Source of the DNA: Tetrahymena elliotti 4EA
Lineage: Eukaryota > Ciliophora > Oligohymenophorea > Hymenostomatida > Tetrahymenidae
NCBI GenBank assembly: GCA_000231825.2
Contig: AFXF02001505.1
Span: forward strand, 454,797 to 518,796
Direction of reading: 5' to 3'
Length of the DNA: 64,000 nt
A model generated the notes under the pieces. It searched no databases. It was not told the origin of the DNA and saw nothing but the letters and a program-made list of their open reading frames with translations. Both the position numbers and the translations under genes were made by a program. Shown here piece by piece: positions 41,879-55,034 of the stretch (the first letter of the stretch is position 1; every line of letters starts with the position of its first letter).

Positions 41879-43100
41879 ATTTCTAATGACTAGCATTTGA
41901 GAAATGTAAAATGAGTATTAATTGAAAAAAAAGGAGGCATTTAGAGAATCTGAGTAAGTAAGTTATTAATATATTTACCATTTGCTTGTTTCAAATATTT
42001 AAGTTTATATTATTTTGATTGCTATTTTATATTTGCTATGAATAATAATGGAAATAATTTCTTTGAATTTTTATTCCTTGTTTATTTTTATTAATTAAAA
42101 ACTATATATGAATTAGGAGAATCTTTTTTTAAATTTTTTTTTATTTAGATTTTGCATTAGTAAATAAACAAAAAAGATAGAAGAGGAAGAAGCAGTATGC
42201 TCTCATATAAGATCAGAAAGATTCCAAAACGTGATCATTCATTCATGATTAACTGCAACTAATATCTTATCTCTATTCATAATTTAATAATTAATTTATA
42301 AATATCAATTCAATTTTTGCTTTTGTTTGCTAATTTATTTCTTTGTTTTCATTTGATAAACAAACAATTTGTTTATTAATAAAATCAAATTTATTTTATT
42401 TTAAGCTCATTTAAAAATTACATAAAATCAATTTAATTAGAAAATTTGAAATTTACATAAACAATCTTAAAAAATTCCTAGAATTTTCTTTTAAAATGAT
42501 TAAAAATTTTCTATTAGTTTATCTTCAATTCTAATATATTTTATTCATGAAAAAAAATTATTTTTTTTTATTTTTAGAAATTATTTATGTTTTTATTTCT
42601 TGATTTTAAATTTTTACAAAAAATAAATAAGAACACCTCAATTTTTACAAACACAATTTTTTAATACAATTTAAATAAAACATTTATTTTTTAAAAGAAT
42701 CAGAAAATAGCAAATGACATTTTAATTTAAATAATTAACCAAATAATTTTACTTTATATGCTTATTTTTTGGAATAAGAATGATAAACTTATTGATAACA
42801 TAAAATATATTTATATTTTATTTTTAATGTTTGGATTTAAAAGATATGAATTTTAGGGTGTTATTTATTTTAGTAATACTCATTATCAATAAATGAATGA
42901 ACCACCAATTAGTAGAATAGCTGTTTAGGGATTATTTTATTTTAGATTGCAATATAACTAACAAAGTTTTTTTTTTGAAAAAAATTAAAAAAATAACTAA
43001 TATTTTTATATTGTCCTTAAATTAATTAATTATTATTATTAAAAAGTAAAACTCTGCAATTTCATTAAAAAAATTAAAGGATTAGAAATAGTTACAGAAC
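41879..43100. other. Divergent intergenic region
   Basis: 1.2 kb between proteasome alpha-3 (-) and calpain (+). It should hold both promoters; only A/T-rich sequence is seen. Confidence 0.5.
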
Positions 43101-46100
43101 ATGTCAGATAGCGAATCAAATGGTAAATACTAAACTTAAGTTTATCTTTTACCTGAAATTGATTAAAATTTTAGATGCATTGATTTACTTTTGAGTAATA
43201 ATGAGCTTGAAAATAAAAAAATAATACATAAATAAGGATAAAAGCTTCAAAAATATTAATTGTTGATGGTTAATGAAAAACAAAAATTCAAAAAATGATC
43301 AAAAAAATAATTGAATTTTTTTAATAAAAGAAAATATTAGATTGATTGATAAAATATTTAAAGTGTTTGAGTTTATAATAATTTTATTTGAAAAATAAAA
43401 GGATCAAGTGATGATTCAAGATCCCATGGTGATAGCAGAAGCGATTAGCAATAAAGAGATATTGATGGTTAGAATAATTTAAATGAATCTGATAATGGAG
43501 ATCACGGTGAATAATATGAAGAAGAGAAGTCAGATGAAATGGGAGAATATGATGAAGGAGAAAATTCTTAGAAAGATGGAAATAATTTGATGGGAGATGA
43601 TCATGAATATAATGAAGATAAGATTGGTGATGATAATATGACTCGCTATCAGGAGCTTGAAGCAAATATTCTTTAAATGCATGCTGAAACTGGATAAAAA
43701 TGGCAAGATCCTGATTTTCCTCCAGAAAATTCATCACTTTTCAAAGATGTTAATAATATACCTGATTGGGGAAAAGATGTTCGTAAAATTACTTGGCTCC
43801 GTCCTCATGAAATTTCTAAAGAAGCTAAGTTTATTCAAGATAAAGAAGGAGATGCCAAATAGGGTGCATTCGGAGAAAGCTGGTTTATTGGAGCAATTAT
43901 TATTATAAGCACTCATGGAGATTTATTAGAAAAGCTTTTTGTTGAAACTTCTCATTTCGATTCAGCAGGCTTTGTTACCTTTTAATTCTTCAAAAACGGT
44001 GAATGGAAATAAGTCATAGTTGATACCCTACTTCCTTATGATCCAGAATCTAAACAAATTCTCTTTACATATTGTGCCTCTCCCTCTGAATTTTGGATTC
44101 CTTTGATGGAAAAAGCTTACTCTAAACTTCATGGATGTTATGAAAAGATATGTGAAGGATCTATCTTGGAAGGTCTTGTTGACCTTACTGGTGGTGTTTC
44201 CGAAGGATGGACTTTAAACGATCCTGACACTTCGAAATTGATTGAATCAAATTAATTTTGGTAAACACTCACAAATTACTTCCATCAAAAGTTTTATCTT
44301 GGATGTGTTAACTATGTAGAAGGCAAAGGAACAGTATGAGATCTTAAATTAATATTTAGTTTTAATTAAATTTTTTTGGAAATAAAAATACATAATAAAT
44401 ATTTTACTAAAAAGAAAAATGCAGATACTGGTACTCATGGTATATTAGAAAATCATCATTATGGTATTTGTGATATCAGAGAATTCCCAAGAGAAAATCT
44501 AAAATTAATCAGAATAAGAAATCCTTGGGGTACAGATGGTGGTTGGAATGGTCCTTTCTGTGATGATTCTGAAGAGTGGGATAAATATAGTATGTTTATT
44601 ATTCAAAATAAAAATACTTGATAGGAAAATATTTTTCTAATATTTTTATAGGGGAATTAAGAGATAAATTAAAGTTAGTCTTTAAATCTAAAAAATCAGA
44701 TGGAACATGGTGGATGAGTTTCCATGATGTAATTAGTTATAAATTGTTTTTTTTTTTAAATAAAAATTTTTAAAAAAGTGGTATCTTCACTTCAACAAGC
44801 TTTATGTTTGCAAGGTTTTCCCTGAGAATTGGGAAGTTTATTCTATTGAATCTAAATGGTAGGCAAAAACTTAGGTATCTTTTTATATTTTTTATTTTTG
44901 ATGATTGTTAATGTAATTTTTAAAAAGGGTGGTATATGCCCTCCTAGAATGGAATATGAAGGACAGGAACCTATGCCTGAGTACCTTTAACTCGATACTG
45001 ATGAAAAATGGTTTAACAATCCTTAATTTAGGTAAATATCAAAAATTTCTATTTTAATATTAAAAGGATTAATTAATTAAAAAATGTTATTTTTATTCAG
45101 ATTAAAAGTTCAGAAAGAGACTAAGTTATACATTAGTTTGATGTTAGAAGATGAGAAATTGAGCAAGCATTCTTATGTCTAATGTAACTTTATAGTTATA
45201 GCAAATAAAGATAGAAATAATAGAGTCTGGGAAAGACCTTTGGAAAGTGATATTATAATTGAAGCAAATCCAAATGGAATTTTACCAGCTCAAAGAGAAA
45301 TCACCTAGTATGTATCACTAAAGAGATTTGAAGGAAAAAATTATGGTAACTATATTATTGTTCCCAACATGATCACAGATAGCAAAAAGGATGAAAAGAG
45401 AACATTTTATCTAAGAATATTTGCATCCGATGCTGTATTTATTTAAATGTTTGTTCGTATTTATTTTTTTAATAAACATAATTTTTGCGAAAAAAAGGTT
45501 TCTGTGAATGAAATGCCTGAAACTCTTGAAGTTTCTATGGATGGATAATGGGGAGATTCTAATTCAGGAGGAAAGAGAAAAATTGAAAATAAAAGCAATG
45601 CCAATTGGTGCAGAAATCCATAGTATTTTTTAAATTTGGTTGAACCCACCAATCTTAAGGTATTGATTTTTATCAAAATTAAGTATGTGATGATTGATTT
45701 AACAAATAAAAAAAAAATAGATCATTTTGAAGAAAGTTGGTCAAATAAGAAAAACTAGGGGTTTGAAAATTGGTATGACTATCTGCAGATTCGAAGTTGC
45801 TGAAAAATAAAACACCTAAGGAAAGGGTAAAAAAGAAATTTAAACTCAATCCAAAGGAAAATAAGCTGGATCAAGTAAATAATCATCAATATATATTTTT
45901 GTGGCTCTATGTATTATTATGTTTAATAAATTTTTCTTAATTAATAAAGATTTGGCACGTTTATTGACTTAAACACAACAACAACTTGAACCTCCAATTA
46001 TGGAAAACATAGAAAGAAAACTCTTTATTGGCTATGCTGAAAAATTCAAAGAGTCTACATATATTAGTGATGAAGTTTGTGCTTTATATTTTAGATGGAA

Positions 46101-46914
46101 TCCTACTGAAGGTAAATTAAAAAGTTTTGATTTATTGTTTAAATTTAAATGCAAAATAGAAAGCAGCTTTAATAATTTTAAGGATAATCGAATCAATTTA
46201 ATTTTTAAATTTTATTGCCTAAATTTTTTATTGATTTTTTTTAATGACTGTAGGTCCTTTTATAATAATTCCGTCTATGGACCAAGAAGATAAAAATGCT
46301 AACTATAAACTTACTATTTATTCTAACAATCCTGTACAACTATAAAGATTAGATGAAAATAAGAATTGTGTTTTAATAGGAAAATGGGAGTAAGATATAT
46401 CAGATGGAGGATGCCATTTGTATGATGATCCATTTGAAAAAGACATGACAAAAAAAACTTGGACATAGAATCCAAAGTTTTTATTGAACTTTAAAGAAAA
46501 CAAACCAACATCATTTAAAGTTACATTGGCTATAGCCGAGAAAAACTGGAAAGCAAAGACAAAGGTAAGCTATTAATATTTATTTTTTGAATATAATCTC
46601 AACATTTTTTTGAACAAAATAACTGTTTAAAAATTTTTTAATTAAATTTTATCTCTTAAAAATCAAAGAATACAGTTGGTGGAATGATCGGTATTTATCT
46701 TTTAGAAAAAAGAGAAGGCAAAATTTCAATTGATTAGAGAATAGGAAACATTAATTTCTTACCAGTTTAAGTTTTAGAAGAAACTTATCATTTATCTGAA
46801 ATAAGTAAGAATGGATATTATATTATGCCTAGTACCTACTAGTCAAAAATATCTGGTTAGTTCATACTCTCTGTCACTTCAGATAGTGAATTTACATTAC
46901 AAGCACTTAAATGA
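43101..46914 (+). CDS. Calpain-like protein with Cys-to-Ser active site
   Basis: Calpains are Ca-regulated cytosolic Cys proteases. After a tiny first exon (43101-43122) comes an acidic Ser/Asp/Glu/Asn region of about 100 residues, then the CysPc domain. ITWLRPHEIS leads to KQGAFGESWFIGA, where the catalytic Cys of the GxCW motif is Ser (AGC at 43878-43880). The His site HGILENHHYGICDI and the Asn site LIRIRNPWG are kept. Downstream are at least three calpain-type beta-sandwich (C2-like, domain III) modules: WYLHFNKLYVCKVFPENWEV, then GQWGDSNSGGKRKIENKSNA with WCRNPQYFLNL, then IGKWEQDISDGGCHLYDDPF with TWTQNPKFLLNF. It closes GYYIMPSTYQSKISGQF and TGA 46912-46914. About ten short introns keep frame. 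No EF-hands are visible. It is likely a non-proteolytic pseudocalpain. Confidence 0.9.
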
Positions 46915-48095
46915 GTATAATAAAAAATATGCATATTTATTTACTTATTTATTTGTTATTGATGAAGTATTCTTAATTTTAATACTAATTATAAAAAAAT
47001 AACCTACTTTTCCTCAATATTTATTAATAAATTTTCAAATACTGATTATTTTTTATTGTTTATCATCTGAACAAAAATGGGATTTTTATATATGTATTTT
47101 ATTATTTTAAGTAAAGACATGTTAAGGCTAAAAAATTAGCATAAACACAAAATTAGATTATAATTTTTTTACTTTATGTAAATAAATAAAAAGAGAAATT
47201 TAAAGAAAAAATGACTGTTAAAATTATGCCTTACATTAAATTTGATCATATGTCAAAGAAAATGCTTTTTTAAATTTAATAAGAAATTTGATTTAAAAAA
47301 CAAGAATTAACTTAAATTAGGGAAAAAATCGTTAATAAAATAAAAAAAATAATCATTAAAAAATACTTTTCTTCCTATCTAATTAAAATTGATTAATAAA
47401 AAGTTATTATTTTTTTAATTGGCTAATATTTTGATTATCATATTAAAAGTTTGGTGATTGTGGTTTTTATAATTATATTCTGTAATTAAAAATGAGTCTA
47501 GTAAATTAAAAATCAAAGCTAATTAGATAATATTAAAATAATTAGAGTAACACATTTCAGCATAAATAATCATTAATTTTGATTCGTTTTGCATAAAAAA
47601 CTTAAAATTCAAATAAATACAATGTTTTTGAAATATTCACTAAACTTCAAGTTTTTTTGTATTAAACTCGAAATAAATAGAAGAATGAGAAAATAACTGA
47701 TTTAATTTTCTTTTTTGCATTTTATGAGTTATTAAACGATAAATAGAAATAAAAAACCAAATTGGTTTATTTAGTCGATAGATGGATTGCTTGATTGAAT
47801 TCAAGCGACCTAAGGAGGAATAAGGCGAATAAATCAATTATTATTATTTTGCTTTCTTTTTATTAAAAGTTAAAAGGAGTGAGAGAGAGTTAAGGATTAT
47901 TCTTTAATAAAAGTTAAATTAGTTATTTATCAATCAAAACGAGAGAGAAAGAAATAGTAATTAGTTATTAACTTTAAAGAGTTATTAAAATAATAAAAAC
48001 TAAGAGAGAAAGGTAAATTAATAGCTAACAATATATACATAAAGTCCGAAATAATTTGTAGATAGTTGGTAAAAAATTGACAGCTCAATTCTATT
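46915..48095. other. Intergenic, purine-rich before the cyclase
   Basis: A/T-rich flank of the calpain. From about 47875 to 48015 several GAGAGAGA and AGAGAGAAAG tracts occur on the + strand, unusual for the window and probably in the cyclase 5' UTR or promoter. Confidence 0.5.
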
Positions 48096-51000
48096 ATGTC
48101 TTAAGAAAAACTAAGAGAAGTAGAAATAAACACGCTGTAAAATAGCGTTTCTAACATGAACCAAGAAAAATAAAATTAGCATGTTGCAGTTGAACTTCCA
48201 CCTATTAAGGTTAGCATTATTAATTTAAAAACAATTTTTATGAATGTCAAAATCAATTAGATTCAAATAGTATTATTATTCTTTATCATTTGATTACTAT
48301 GAAAATATGAAAAGCTATTTGCTAACGTTTTAAGTTAGTTATTTAATCAAATGAATATAGAATGTTTTTACTACTTATTTATTCAGTACAATCGATCTAG
48401 CATAGCTAATCTTTAAATTTTTAAAATACTCTAGTAGCAATAATAATCACAATAGTAGCATTAAGATGAGCTGGTATTTATTCTTTGTTAAAAATAAAGT
48501 AATAACATTTAAAATATTTTTTAGGCTGAAGACGAAAAGAATCGCTTACTAAAATAAGACTCAGATAAGAAAAATCAAAGTATTTTTATATATTATTTTT
48601 ATTAACCCTAATTACTAACTAAACTAACTAACTAATTACATTATTCTTAAAAGTAAAAATTTGTTAAAAAAGTCTTTATTAAAAAACTGATCATTAGCAA
48701 GCATCAAAATTTTTTAAATAAAGTTACTTTTAAATTACAAAAGTGATTATATTAATTAAAATTCTATGCATTTTAATTTTTACTTAATTCCTTTTTTTAT
48801 GGAAATTAGATAGAACATCAATAGACACTAACTCAAAAAATGAAGCAACTGAGGCTTTGACGTAATAAATTATTTTATTATTTAAATACAACTACAATCA
48901 CTTATATAAAATAAATAGATAAAATAATATATTTGGTCTGTTTATTTTATTTATCTTACTTTTTTTTTTTTTTGGCTAATTCATCTAAATTTTCAAGTAA
49001 AATTGTAGAAAAACCTTTATCAAATTAAATATATTTAAATAGGGAGCTTACAAAAAAAGTGAATCCAAGAATATCTTAAATTGGTATTGAAGCAAACAAA
49101 GAATCAAATAGAAGTGATACTAATTCAAACTAAGGTGATTCGAAGAATTTGTCTATCTTTAAGGATGATGAAGAAGAAAAAAAAAAGGTAAATAAGACTA
49201 AAGTGAAGTTGTTTAAAATAATTTTAGAAAGTAGCGCATTTTAAATTATAGTAAATTCTTTTACTATTTATTCTTTATTTGCTGATGATATAAGAGTTAT
49301 GACAACAAGAAAAGATGCAGACATAGGATTTGATATTTGTACTATCATAGTACTTGTAACTTTTGCTGTTGAAATTATTATGAGTGTTGTTGAAAAAGAA
49401 GGCTATACATTCTCATTCTTTTTCTGGCTTGACATTCTTTCCACAATTTCTATGCTTCTCGATATAAATATGCTTTCAGCTTTAATCCTTGATTCTGGAT
49501 CAGGTCAAGTTGGATCCATTTAAAAGGCAGGCTAAGCTTCAAGAGTTGGTTCAAAGTAATCACTTACCTTAAAAAAATGTTAGTGGATTTTCTTAATTTA
49601 ATTTTAATAATTATAGGGCTGGTAGAGTAGTAAGGCTTGTAAGATTAATTCGTATTGTTAAGCTTTATAAGGCAGCATAGTAATAACATGAAAACAGACT
49701 AGCTGAGAAAAATTAAGGAAATTTTAAGCTTATGGAAAAAATAAGAAAAAGAAAAATGAAAAAGAAAGTCCACCCTGGTCCTATTGATTCTAAAGGACAA
49801 AGTGATTCAAAAGGATAATCAGATTCAAAGGGACCTAATGAATCAAGCGGCCAATTTAACGAGGGTTAGGAAGGTATAATTCAAATTTACTCTTCAATTA
49901 ATTAAGTGGCTCATTAAACTTTTTTTCTAAATTATTATTAGAGGCTAGCAAGTCAGGAGTTTAAACATCAACAACTAAGGATTCATAAATAGCTTCTAAA
50001 GTAAATTATTTATTTATTAAATTAGTGATCAAGTTAAATAAAAACATTGTTGCTAAAAAAAAGGGATTTAATCCTCCAAAAGAATCTAAAGTATCTAAAA
50101 TTTTGACAGACATTACAACAAGGAAAGTTATCATATTAGTTTTAGTACTTGTCTTTTTCATGCCCTTATTTTCAGTAGATTATTATTTCGATCCTCCTTC
50201 TCCAATTGATTTCTCAGTCAAATAAATGAAAATGGTATGTGAAACATAAAGTACTATTAATGACATTAAGAATCAATTATAATATATCATTAAAATGTTT
50301 GATGTAGTTCCTGCTGTTTTTTCTTACTTTGAATCACCCTTCCCTGATAGTTATGAGATTAAATTTAAAGATAGCGACCATGATAATTTACGTTATGATG
50401 AGAAACTTGGAGCTCTGTATTCCATCGATTATGATCTTTTCATGAAATACCATCCTACTGCTCCAACAGACATATAAGATATGTTTAAATAAAAGATCAA
50501 AGATGATGGTGCATTAAATCTTATTGGAATTTCCTCTATTAGATAAACATAAGTTATTTCCTCTGCATTGTCATTCTGTAACACAATCTTTATCTGCATA
50601 GTTCTTACATCCGGCGCTATTCTCTTTTCTTCAGATGCTAATGATTTAGCTTTGGGTCCTATTGAACGTATGAGAGATAAGGTTATAGCAATAGCTAACG
50701 ATCCTTTATCATCTAAGGATTAAAAACTTATCAGTGATGAAGAAAATAAAGAATAATATGAGACGGTTATCATAGAAAATGCTATTGTGAAAATTGGAAC
50801 TCTCTTAGCTCTCGGGTTTGGTGAAGCAGGTATTCATTTATTTATTTAATTACTTAGCGATATTATTCATTTGATTAAGTTTAATTTTAAATTAAATTTT
50901 TTTATTTTTATTGAACAGGATCCGAAATTATTGCAATTAATATGGGTAGATAAGGTGATGTTGATCCTATGATACCTGGTAAAAAAAAATGTGCTATTTA

Positions 51001-52177
51001 TGGTTTTTGTGATATTAGAAATTTCACAGATGCAACTGAAGTGCTCTAAGTAACTTTTTTTTTTCAATTTAAAATCATCTGAGTTTAATTCAAAACACAT
51101 TTAATAAAACTAACTAATTTCATAATACTCTCTTTCAAAATTATAGGAAGATGTTATGCTTTTTGTGAACAATATTGGTGATATAGTACATACAATAACT
51201 GATAGGTTCTTAGGTGCAGCTAATAAGAATATTGGTGATGCTTTCTTACTTGTCTGGAGAATAAATGAATAAAAGTATTCTATCAATGATGAAACAAATG
51301 AAATTTCCTTTTCAGATGAAAAATATATACAAATTTTAAGTGATTATGCTTGCTTAGCCTTTTTGAGAATTTAATCTCAAATCAATAGAGTTCCTAAAAT
51401 TTTAGCTTACCGTGAAGATAAGCGTCTTTAGGATAGAATTGAAAATTATAAGGTTAAGATGGGTTTTGGTCTTCATATTGGTTGGGGTATTGAAGGTGCT
51501 ATTGGTTCAGAATTCAAAATAGATGCTTCATATCTAAGTCCTAATGTCAATATGGCTGCTCGTTTAGAAGCTGCTACTAAATAATATGGTGTTCCTCTCC
51601 TTATTTCTTCAGACCTACATTCATACTTCACACCAGAAATGAAGTCTTTTACTAGATATATTGATAGAGTTACTGTCAAAGGTTCTATTCGTCCTATTGG
51701 ATTATATACTGTAGACATGGATGTAGAAAACCTACCACCTAAAAAAGAATAAGACTAAAACTTAACCAAGCATGATATAGTAAAAATTCATTATTAGAAA
51801 CAAATAATTATTAAAATTGTTTTACTTATTTATTAATACAGCACAATTTGAATTAAATGAAAAAAGAAGAGATGAAAGATATTATGGAATAAGCACTAAC
51901 AGATTAAGAACCTTGGCATGCTGATGAGTTTATCCAAGAAACTAAGGATTTATATCTTATATTTGAAACAAGAAATCAATAATTCCATGATAATTTTGCT
52001 GCAGGATTTTAAAAGTATTTAGATGGACACTGGGATTAAGCTAAAAATATATTAAATGCTGGTTTAAAAATGTGTCCAGAAGATGGTCCAACTAGAACAA
52101 TCTTAGAAGTTATGGGAGGTTTTAGTTTCTAAGCTCCATCTGATTGGAAAGGTTTTAGAGAGCTTACAGAGAAATGA
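48096..52177 (+). CDS. Class III adenylate/guanylate cyclase fused to a voltage-sensor-like channel domain
   Basis: Makes cAMP or cGMP at a membrane. The N-terminus is polar, Gln/Ser/Asp-rich, in several tiny exons. Then hydrophobic helices (SAFQIIVNSFTIYSLFA, FDICTIIVLVTFAVEIIM, FSFFFWLDILSTISMLL) lead to an S4-like helix with Arg/Lys every third residue (RVGSKAGRVVRLVRLIRIVK). No potassium-pore GYG is seen. A further membrane helix (KVIILVLVLVFFMPLFS), an extracytosolic domain and another helix (TIFICIVLTSGAILFSS) precede a HAMP-like linker LGPIERMRDKVIAIANDPL. The catalytic domain follows: AIYGFCDIRNFTDATEVLQ and GDAFLLVW supply the metal Asps, and DASYLSPNVNMAARLEAATK the substrate and Asn/Arg residues. 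The tail reads PEDGPTRTILEVMGGF to TGA 52175-52177. This layout is known for ciliate and apicomplexan cyclases. cAMP versus cGMP is undecided. Confidence 0.9.
49786..49857 (+). repeat. 18-bp coding tandem repeat in the cyclase gene
   Basis: Three and a half copies of an 18-bp unit starting GATTCTAAAGGACAAAGT encode the repeating hexapeptide DSKGQS/DSKGPN just after the S4-like helix and a KRKMKKK basic run. The units differ mostly at third positions. It is probably a flexible cytosolic linker. Confidence 0.8.
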
Positions 52178-53534
52178 AGGAGCTCAAATAATGTTTAATT
52201 TAGAATTGAGAATAAATCTATTATAATTTAAGTTATTTCTAAAGTCTTTTACTAATATCTTTCATTTGATCATAAAACAACAATGTTACTAAATTTATCT
52301 ATCAATAGTTCGTTCTTTTACTAATGAAGAAATTTAATTGAAAAAAATCTAATCTCTTCTAAAATGTTTATTATTGTTTACATTCGTGTATTTATTTGAG
52401 ATATTTTCGATTTTATCTTTATCTTTTCAATAATATTTTTCATTATTGATTATTTTTTTTTCAAGCATTATTTTAACTTTAAAGTTTCCAAATGCCTAAA
52501 TTATAAAATTTATTTTAAAAAGAAATTTGAATCTTATCACTTAATCCATTCATTTCTATTGGCTCTATTCTTTTGGCTTCAATACCTATTTTTATAAATT
52601 TAACAATTTTTTTGATACAATAAATTGCATGTAAATTTAAAAAGAATAATATCACAAATATTTTTAAATTTATTTAAATGAGAATTTTTAAATATTATCA
52701 AAATTATTTCTGTTTTGAATAATTTTTTTATTTCAATCTATCAAAAACTATGATCGATTTTGTTAATGTAAATATCATTTTTAATTTAGAATGATAAAGA
52801 ATCTGAATCATTATTTTTGCCTGAAAATTATGTTTAAATAATATTTTACTGAGTTATTTAACCAATTTTTGAGAAAAATTAAGTTAGAAGTTACCCTAAA
52901 AAGATATTTGATTTTTCTTTTAATATTTAAATAAATATACTAAAACTAAAATATATTCAAATTTTTATTTTCGTGTATTGAAAATAATATTTTATTAATT
53001 TCTTTGATTTTGTAGAAAATGATTTAAAATTTTATACTGTTAAAAGCTCAAAAAGGTGTAAATATACTGAAGATTAAATAAACTACCTCAAAGAAAATGA
53101 GATAATCCTAAGAAAATAAATGTTATAGTCTGCTTTTTAAAGCCGAAAAGTGATAGATATCATGATGATTGAAAATAAAAGGAGAAGATATAAGTCAAAT
53201 AATTAGTCTGAAAAGTTTCCAAAAAACATGGGAAAGAGAGAGCAATACAATATGAATAGAATGATGAATGAATGAAATTATTCATATTAAAGATAAATGA
53301 AGAGTGAAACATGAATATACATTTATATAATATGAATGCAATTGATCAATCTTAGAGCATAAATAATAAAAGAGAAGTGGTATGAATGAACCACATACAT
53401 AATTAACAAGGGAGAAAGATTTGGTATTACTTTGAGTGGATAAATTAATAAACACTTGATAGATAGAAAAAAAGAAATCAAATTAAAAAAAAGAAAAAAA
53501 ACTAAATATATTTAGCACTCAAATATCTATAAAA
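52178..53534. other. Intergenic, promoter side of eL28
   Basis: A/T-rich flank. Between about 53220 and 53400 the + strand turns purine-rich with repeated ATGAAT and GAATGA words. This is presumably the 5' region of the ribosomal protein gene. Confidence 0.5.
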
Positions 53535-55034
53535 ATGTCTTAATTAGTTTGGGAAATCGTCAAGAACAACAACGCTTTCTTAGTTAAGAACAACGGTGTT
53601 GCCTTCACTTCTGACCCCTTCTCCGTCACTGGTAGAAACACTCAAATCGGTCTCGGTAATCAGAATTTCCATTTTTTTTTCATCTTACTTTTCAAATTAG
53701 ATGCGATTAGTTTTCTTTCCTCTATTGAATATGCATTTCAACACAAAGTCTTTTTAACAATGACATCAATCATACAAATAACCTAAAAAACATATAAACA
53801 AACAAATCAAACAATGAATAAAGAATTAATTTGATTTGTATTAATGCTTATCATATAAAATGGTTATATAAGTGTGATTAGAATTTAGTCAATATAGGTA
53901 TTTAAATTAATGTTTATGATAAGGGGGATAGATTACTTATAGAGCGAGTTATGACATTTTTTCCAAAAGGGTGAATTATTATAAAGCGAGTTAAAATATG
54001 TCCTGAGTGTTTTTTAAATAGAATATTAAAGAAAGTTTCGCATATATTTGATTAGAAAGAACCAAAAATAAAATTTATATTTTTCTAAATTGATTTTAAA
54101 ATAAATTAGGTTTCACCCACAGACACGGTGTTGCCTTGAAGGGTGGTGCCAAGCAAGCTATTGCTACCTCCCTCAGAAAGAGCCAATCCCACAAGGTCAA
54201 GAAGACTGGTTCCATCAATGCTGAATCTCTTACCGTTAAGGGTGGTGTCTAAAGAGTCGCTAAGGTAATAAACAAAGCAAAAATTTTCAAAGGAAGTAAA
54301 AAAAGCTGACAAAAATGAAAAATAATAAAGAAACATATTTTTTGTCCTAAAAGTTGAAAATATTTCATTTGAAAAAAAAAACAAGTAATTATGCAAAAAC
54401 TTTGAAAAAAATAGTACTATTAAAGAATAAATGCTATAAAAGAGTTATTTGAAGAAACAGAGGTTCTCTAAATATTTTTATTTTAAAGAAAGTAACTATT
54501 ATAAAATCTAAAAGAGATAAGTAACAAAATTAAATTGACAAAATATTTTGAGAGTTAGAAATAAGCTAAATTTGAATCAATATGAATGAAGAAAAGCTAT
54601 TAGATTTCAAATATGACTGGCATGTATTATATGTACTAAATAAAACCAAATTAACACAACCCATATTGATAAAAGAAATGAAAACTCAGCTTCAAAATCC
54701 AAAAAAATAATAATAAAAATGAATACTTGTTTTGAGATATTTTTAAAAATTAATGAATGAATCAGATAAATTATTGATAAAAAAATAATTTATTTAGTTA
54801 TTCATAAAGCTTGCTAGTAGTTAGTATTTTACTTCCTTAATTTTTATCAATAATATAATTCTCAATAGAATCTAATCTAATCTTATTTATTAATTCATTA
54901 TAAAGGTTATTAGAGGAAGATTCCAATCTAAGGGTCTTAAGCAATTCGCTCTTAAGAAGCTCGTTAACTTCCACAGAGCTAATGTTAGAGCTCAAGCTAA
55001 CCTCAAGGCTGAAGCTAAGGCTAAGAAGAACTGA
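53535..55034 (+). CDS. RPL28: 60S ribosomal protein eL28 (RPL28)
   Basis: Component of the large ribosomal subunit in eukaryotes. Three exons give a protein of about 125-130 residues, as expected. The N-terminus [20 protein letters not shown] matches the eL28 start and is followed by [20 protein letters not shown] across intron 1 (from about 53658 to 54109). Then come [20 protein letters not shown] and KGGVQRVAK, intron 2 (about 54268-54904), and the basic end [20 protein letters not shown] with [19 protein letters not shown]. Start ATG 53535, stop TGA 55032-55034. Codons are the C/T-ending, AAG/GGT-rich set of highly expressed genes, like the aldolase. The introns are much longer than most here, common for ribosomal protein genes. 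Confidence 0.92.

Noticed and set aside
43384..43916. Minus-strand His/Tyr-rich ORFs in the calpain gene
   Set aside because: Antisense of the acidic Asp/Glu region; no start context or homology.
47640..47837. 65-residue minus-strand ORF
   Set aside because: Lies in intergenic DNA, no recognisable features, and length is expected by chance with TGA as sole stop.
54106..54396. Minus-strand ORF over eL28 exon 2
   Set aside because: Runs from exon into intron antisense; eL28 explains the conservation.
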